A model generated the notes under the pieces. The model saw only the letters and a list, made by a program, of their open reading frames with translations. It had not been told where the DNA came from and did not search any database. From Timema cristinae (taxonomy: Eukaryota; Arthropoda; Insecta; Phasmatodea; Timematidae), in the NCBI GenBank assembly GCA_039000515.1, contig JBCFYV010000001.1:33440061-33504060 (forward strand): 64,000 nt of DNA, written 5' to 3'. Every line of letters begins with the position of its first letter. Position 1 is the stretch's first letter. Made by a program: the position numbers and the translations under genes. Shown in pieces: positions 58,893-64,000 of the stretch.

Positions 58893-59070
58893 GAATTGTG
58901 TCTTACTACCCACTCGGGCTATCCACATATTCACGCTAAAGGGATATATATATCAAAGAATTTCAGAACAATAATTGTCACCACATTTTTTTTAAAGGGA
59001 AGAAAAATACTCAGTAACCCCAGCCGGAATTTGAACATTGGAATTTCCGTCATCTGCAAACCAGATTAGA
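58893..59070 (-). repeat. Old head 2 / tail A SINE, reverse
   Basis: GTCTTACTACCCACTCGGGC and CCGGAATTTGAACATTGG remain. Confidence 0.6.
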
Positions 59071-59139
59071 CGAAATTAATGCTTTAATGCTCGTGTCCAC
59101 AAATGTGAATCAAAGGAAACACTTTTTTTTAATCACTGC

Positions 59140-59385
59140 GGCCTATTACATGTTTAGGCTATGGGCCTACGCATGTGTGATAATTACGAGGAAGGTAGTT
59201 ACGAGGAAGGAAGCATTTTAGAGGTAATCTACCCATATTTGAGTGGCAGCAGAGTGGGAAACCGTTCAGGAAAATTCACCCTCAGTAGACCCTATTAGGA
59301 TTAAAACCCCGATCTTCCCACTATCCGCAGGCAAGTATAACACGAGAGTGACGCCTTAGACCATTCGACCACTGAAGCGTGTCGG
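59140..59385 (-). repeat. Old head 2 SINE, reverse
   Basis: CTACCCATATTTGAGTGGCA, GTGGGAAACCGTTCAGG and a head CGACCACTGAAGCGTG. It faces the next copy at 59434. Confidence 0.7.
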
Positions 59386-59433
59386 AAATTTGTCCATAGT
59401 AACCAGTGCGTGTATTATTGTTGACAATGTCGA

Positions 59434-59635
59434 GTAGCCTGCTTCACTGGCCGCGTGGACTAACGCGCTAATCTCGTGTAAGACTAGACTTCTGAAGACG
59501 GGGAGATCGGGGTTCGATCTTGGTCGGGTGCACTGAGGGTGGTTCCTCTAAATTAAGCCTTCCTAATCCCTAACACATTACTGTAATTAGTACATTAGCG
59601 TATAAACAGAACAGTTGATAAGACTCGGTGCTAAA
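59434..59635 (+). mobile_element. SINE, head 2 / tail A, internally deleted
   Basis: CCTGCTTCACTGGCCGCGTG, GATCGGGGTTCGATC, GGGTGGTT then directly CCTCTAAATTAAGCC: the Tn-rich middle of the body is missing. Tail is decayed. Confidence 0.78.
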
Positions 59636-59736
59636 ATAAGAAAATGTCGGGTATTCTATTGGCCCGTTGACTCACCTGACACGCCGCGCGTGTTAAGAAT
59701 GTAACACATTAGTAACGCGTGCAGCACCGGCGTCAT

Positions 59737-60877
59737 GATGAGCGTTTACACGTCTCTCTCCGCTTAGCGCACTGTTATGAGATACATGTCTTGACTCTCC
59801 CCACTCTCCACTGGAACCGATGAGCGTTTACACGTCTCTCTCCGCTTAGCGCACTGTTATAAGATACATGTCTTGACTCTCACACTCTCCACTGGAACTG
59901 ATGAGCGTTTACACGTCTCTCTCCGCTTAGCGCACTGTTATAGATACATGTCTTGACTCTCACACTCTCCACTGGAACTGATGAGCGTTTACACGTCTCT
60001 CTCCGCTTAGCGCACTGTTATGAGATACATGTCTTGACTCTCCACACTCTCCACTGGAACTGATGAGCGTTTACACGTCTCTCTCCGCTTAGCGCACTGT
60101 TATAAGATACATGTCTTGACTCTCCACACTCTCCACTGGAACTGATGAGCGTTTACACGTCTCTCTCCGCTTAGCGCACTGTTATAAGATACATGTCTTG
60201 ACTCTCCACACTCTCCACTGGAACTGATGAGCGTTTACACGTCTCTCTCCGCTTAGCGCACTGTTATAAGATACATGTCTTGACTCTCGACACTCTCCAC
60301 TGGAACTGATGAGCGTTTACACGTCTCTCTCCGCTTAGCGCACTGTTATTAGATACATGTCTTGACTCTCCACACTCTCCACTGGAACTGATGAGTGTTT
60401 ACACGTCTCTCTCCGCTTAGCGCACTGTTATAAGATACATGTCTTGACTCTCGACACTCTCCACTGGAACTGATGAGCGTTTACACGTCTCTCTCCGCTT
60501 AGCGCACTGTTATGAGATACATGTCTTGACTCTCACACTCTCCACTGGAACTGATGAGCGTTTACACGTCTCTCTCCGCTAGCGCACTGTTATAAGATAC
60601 ATGTCTTGACTCTCGACACTCTCCACTGGAACTGATGAGCGTTTACACGTCTCTCTCCGCTTAGCGCACTGTTATAGATACATGTCTTGACTCTCCCCAC
60701 TCTCCACTGGAACCGATGAGCGTTTACACGTCTCTCTCCGCTTAGCGCACTGTTATGAGATACATGTATTGACTCTCCCACTCTCCACTGGAACCGATGA
60801 GCGTTTACACGTCTCTCTCCGCTTAGCGCACTGTTATAAGATACATGTCTTGACTCTCGACACTCTCCCTGGAACTG
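59737..60877. repeat. Minisatellite, ~82-bp unit x 14
   Basis: Units start at GATGAGCGTTTACACG: 59737, 59819, 59900, 59980, 60062, 60144, 60226, 60308, 60390, 60472, 60553, 60634, 60715, 60796. Spacing is 80-82 bp. The core CGTCTCTCTCCGCTTAGCGC is almost invariant; variation clusters in two spots, after ACTGTTAT and after GACTCTC. Confidence 0.96.
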
Positions 60878-60964
60878 AGGTTGGCGAGTCTAACAGTGAT
60901 CACAAGCAAAGCAACATCACACGCGCACGACCAAATATACTTAGGCCTATATTTTGGTGGTTTT

Positions 60965-61115
60965 TATTTAGCACCGTGGCTTCCCATCCGTTCTGCATGG
61001 TTGTACCCTTATGTATTACTTAAGAATAAGTGTACCCGCATTTTCGTGAAGGGAGAGTGGAAAACTTTTGGAAAAATCACCCTCAGTACAAGAGCACGAG
61101 ACCACCGAAGTGGGT
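60965..61115 (-). repeat. Partial head 2 / tail A SINE, reverse
   Basis: TTTAGCACCGTGGCTTCCC, AATAAGTGTACCCGCATTTT, GGGAGAGTGGAAAAC and ACCACCGAAGTGGG. Confidence 0.7.
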
Positions 61116-61119
61116 CCCA

Positions 61120-61625
61120 AATAATCTTAAATATTTTTTTATTATTATATTTAGCGTGGATAACTACAGTTTATTTTTTTTTCATGAAGAGTCTTTTAAG
61201 TATAACCTACTCTTTGCTCTCAACATTTATGACATTATAGTATTATATTAATGTTATTTTATAAGTATTGGTAGTAGCTATTAAAAGCAGCTACAGATCA
61301 CATGCCTTGACGTATGAATATGTGAAATTATATCTAGTAAGTTTTCTGATTTTCAGACAAGATTCTTTCTATGAAAACTGAATCGTTGGAATGGTACAGT
61401 ATATATATACAACTTAAGATCTCTTGGCGAAAAGGAATCGCACCACTACTCCGCATGTTTTAGCCACACGTGAAAACCAACCAATCAAAATTATCAGAGG
61501 CACTCATCCTAAAGTTATAAAAGGCCTTAGTGATCATGCCCACATACGCGGTCTGGTTTTTTGTCAGGTTAATTTCAATGTTGACGTGTTGCGTATTTGT
61601 TTAGATATTTGACAGTTTTAATCTA
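61120..61625. other. Intergenic sequence, nothing recognised
   Basis: No supported feature. Confidence 0.45.
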
Positions 61626-61634
61626 ATCTGTTTA

Positions 61635-61890
61635 TTGTACACGTCGTGTCTTACTACTGATCCGGGTTATTCTAATATTTACAATAATGGCTTTGGGATG
61701 AGGATGCTATCATTTTAGAGGAAATTTACCAGCATTCATGTTAAAGGAAGACGTAAGTTCATTTAGATTTTTTTTTAAATCATCTCATTATACCCAGCCA
61801 AGATTAGATCCCCGGTCTACCCATCATTGACAGTCAAGTCTATTGTGCAAGTAGGAAGTCTTAGACCATTTAACTATCGAAGCTGGTTGT
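61635..61890 (-). repeat. Old head 2 SINE, reverse
   Basis: TCGTGTCTTACTACTGATCC, AGGAAATTTACCAGCATTC and a decayed head CTATCGAAGCTGG. Confidence 0.5.
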
Positions 61891-62129
61891 AAATTTTTAT
61901 TTAAAAATATCACCAATATTCGCCTATAAAGTGGGAAACATAAGTTAGAATTACCCTGTAAAAACTCAGTGCACCATCCGAGATTTTAAATGAATCTTGA
62001 CCTCCCGAGTCAAAGATTGGTTGACCAGTCAATCTCGTTGGAGTCAAATAACCTGTCAATATAGAATATTCTTGAAAAACGTATTGAAATGTAGTAAGGA
62101 AACAACTTTTTAAATATATTAAATACAAG

Positions 62130-62455
62130 AGTTTATTTGTTATGAATATTGGTGTACAAAGTAATTTTATTTGAATCGATTGTTGATTATTTTACACACA
62201 TGAGTAAATACACAATGTTACTCTGGTTGACATGGTGATTTAGCCTATGACTTCATTAAAAGAACGATGGCCAACAACCTGGAATGCTGGAATCAGGAAT
62301 GCTGAGCGCCGTGAGATATGAGTGAATGCAATACGCTCGACACACAAGTATTAAGATTAGAAACGCAACCAGGGGCTCTCTTTTATAATAACATTATCGT
62401 TACACATGCAGTCCAATTTTCATAGTAAGACCCTTCTTATGTAACAGCTATAAAA
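62130..62455. other. Intergenic sequence, nothing recognised
   Basis: No supported feature. Confidence 0.45.
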
Positions 62456-62575
62456 GGATGGATGGATGGATGGATGGATGGATGGACGGATGGACGATGG
62501 ACGAATGGACGGACGGACGGACGGACGGACTGATGGATGAAAGGACGGACGGACGGACGGATGGATGGATGGATT
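62456..62575. repeat. (GGAT)n/(GGAC)n microsatellite
   Basis: About 120 bp of GGAT and GGAC tetramers with a few interruptions. Apparent Ser/Pro/His-rich reading frames across it are artefacts. Confidence 0.95.
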
Positions 62576-62946
62576 AGAATAAAGTCGTGATTCTACATTT
62601 AAAATATACACTAAATATTTGACACAGCTACAGTATTTCATGGGTACCATATTTAGACGATGATGGTGCTAATGAGATATGTGAAGAGCCGATGTAATAA
62701 GATTGTGAAGCTCCGAAATGTAACAGCTATTAGTAAACATACAAAAACATGTAAAAAATAGAAGCGATATTAATAATAATAATTGTAAATGTTTTCAGAA
62801 GATTAATCTTGGTTATGATTTTCATCACTCACTTAAGAAGAGGTTGAATTTACTAAAACGAGTCACTTAACTGATCTGACTGAAGTTTGAGATGGGAAAT
62901 TAATTTGTATAACCTCTATTATTGTAAGGCAGGTTTGTGAATGTTT

Positions 62947-63352
62947 AAGGTCATTCGACAATAAAAATGTATTGCGCAATTTTAAAACGTGTATAGCTAT
63001 AAGATATAAAATAGTAATTCAATAATTTCAAATAATTTGTTATAAGGGGTCAAACATGCAATTTGATGGTTTTTGCATAAACCATTTTCAAAATAAAGTG
63101 TTTATAATATTATAAATATTTAATTCTGTCTGTACCCCTCGTATGAATGTCTGGTTATATTAAATTTTAGTACGATACATAAATTATTTGACCTTTACAA
63201 TGATAGGCAAAAAAGCATAAATATCAATTATGACCCCTTATAAATTGTGAACTATAATGATTTGAAATCATTGAATTGGTATTTATAACATATTAAACTT
63301 ATACACTTGTTAAAGTTGTGCAATAAAATGTCTACTATCAAATAACCTTAGT
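62947..63352. mobile_element. Second foldback element (palindrome)
   Basis: Left arm about 62947-63090 and right arm about 63205-63352 are imperfect reverse complements: TTATAAGGGGTCA (63041) against TGACCCCTTATAA (63230), AATAATTTCAAATAATT against AATGATTTGAAATCATT, and AAGGTCATTCG against the complement of AAATAACCTT. About 115 bp of interior. No coding capacity. Confidence 0.8.
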
Positions 63353-63359
63353 GCCTTTT

Positions 63360-63880
63360 AGCAGAAACAGACAGGATTCATAAAAACAAATAATGAATTT
63401 ATTGATTTTTTTTCTGCTTACTGCTTGAACCTGTTTGTTTCGTTTTCCTTCATCCCATGGCCTATCAAATAATAGATGTAAGTGTATTTCTTTTAGTTAA
63501 GACAATAAAACCAAGTTTAAACAGGTGCCAATAAACAACACTCAGCTTTGTGATTCAACAATGACCTTCACTTTTGTGTTGCCAATTTCTACTGCTACCA
63601 GCTATTTTCTATTGAACATGGTTGTCTATGATCATACAGTTATTATACTTCACATGTTTTGAGTATTTATTACAATTATTACACTAGAAACATTTTAGTT
63701 CAAACTAATTAAGGATTGTTCGAATTGGAGAGAACTCGTACTAAGCGGTATAATACAGAAATACAGTATTTTCACTAATTTTAAATTACAGTTACCTACG
63801 TTTAATTCGTTCTTATCTTAAACTTGTTTTAAAACCTTATCATGATGGAACTCACGTTCATAGCTACCAACCACTAAATT
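63360..63880. other. Sequence downstream of the ionotropic-receptor-like exon
   Basis: Probably 3' UTR and downstream flank of the minus-strand gene; AATAAA on the minus strand at 63671-63666. Nothing else recognised. Confidence 0.35.
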
Positions 63881-63881
63881 G

Positions 63882-64000
63882 TCAATATAATCTGTGTATA
63901 TTTAACTCCCCCACAAAGAAAGCAAAAGCCACCAAGAGTCCAACTGCCAGAACACTAAACGCTCCAAACAAAGTATCAAGTCGGAAAGGTTTTGCATCAG
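63882..64000 (-). CDS. Last exon of an ionotropic glutamate-receptor-like protein (partial)
   Basis: In one minus-strand frame the window edge reads DAKPFRLDTLFGAF, then SVLAVGLLVAFAFFVGEL and a short tail NIHRLY before a TGA at 63882-63884. The pattern PF-L--L-GAF followed by about 19 hydrophobic residues and E resembles the region before and through the last membrane helix (M4) of insect ionotropic receptors and iGluRs, which end shortly after M4. An AATAAA on the minus strand at 63671-63666 could be its poly(A) signal. Only about 39 residues are visible; the subfamily cannot be assigned, and a chance hydrophobic frame is not excluded. Confidence 0.5.
   Translation of the reverse strand, partial: DAKPFRLDTLFGAFSVLAVGLLVAFAFFVGELNIHRLY

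Noticed and set aside
59737..60877. CTGATGAG in each minisatellite unit suggests a hammerhead ribozyme core
   Set aside because: No GAAA follows at the required place and no matching stems were seen on either strand.
62420..62650. Ser/Pro/His/Arg-rich open frame
   Set aside because: It is the translation of a (GGAT)n/(GGAC)n microsatellite.

Overview
The window is eukaryotic, AT-rich and intron-rich, and most of it is transposon-derived. A receptor tyrosine kinase with seven immunoglobulin-like domains (PDGF/VEGF receptor type), an apparent ionotropic-receptor exon and the style of the mobile elements suggest an invertebrate, most likely an arthropod and probably an insect. The species cannot be named from sequence alone.

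Main gene. A PDGF/VEGF-receptor-related tyrosine kinase (Pvr-like) runs on the minus strand from 36169 down to 2090 and continues off the left edge. I rebuilt 17 coding exons from splice sites and reading phase. In order they encode Ig domains D1 to D7 (36169-7580), one membrane helix (6663-6563), the juxtamembrane segment (4958-4808), the kinase N-lobe (4090-3866) and the hinge plus start of the kinase insert (2258-2090), about 936 residues. All 17 exons join in phase except the first D3 exon, which is one base short inside a C4 run (27458-27461). The signal-peptide exon, expected to the right of 36169, was not recognised. The catalytic loop and C-lobe lie left of position 1.

Right edge. At 63882-64000, minus strand, there is what looks like the last coding exon of an ionotropic glutamate-receptor-like protein: final membrane helix, short tail and stop.

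Introns and intergenic space. 1-1720 holds a broken hAT transposase gene. 3013-3824 is a PIF/Harbinger-like element. 4091-4600 is a tandem amplification of the 3' splice site and first codons of the kinase exon. 5430-6160 is a large palindrome. Two SINE tail classes recur throughout: tail A (GGGTAGTAAGACGCGGTGC, then TAA repeats) under two different tRNA-like heads, and tail B (GATATAATCAGTCGGTTC-like) under two other heads. A fifth tRNA-like head occurs in palindromic form at 26410-26825. LINE reverse-transcriptase remnants are at 17395-18560 (-) and 31512-32150 (+). A pogo/Tigger-type transposase relic is at 20774-21860. 36170-63880 is almost gene-free: hAT and PIF/Harbinger non-autonomous elements, nested SINEs, a 14-copy ~82-bp minisatellite (59737-60877), a (GGAT)n tract (62456-62575) and a second palindrome (62947-63352).

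How it fits together. The receptor would bind PDGF/VEGF-like ligands with D1-D3, dimerise through membrane-proximal Ig domains and signal through its split kinase. The other sequence is mainly mobile DNA sitting in its introns and upstream flank, with repeated nesting that gives relative insertion ages.
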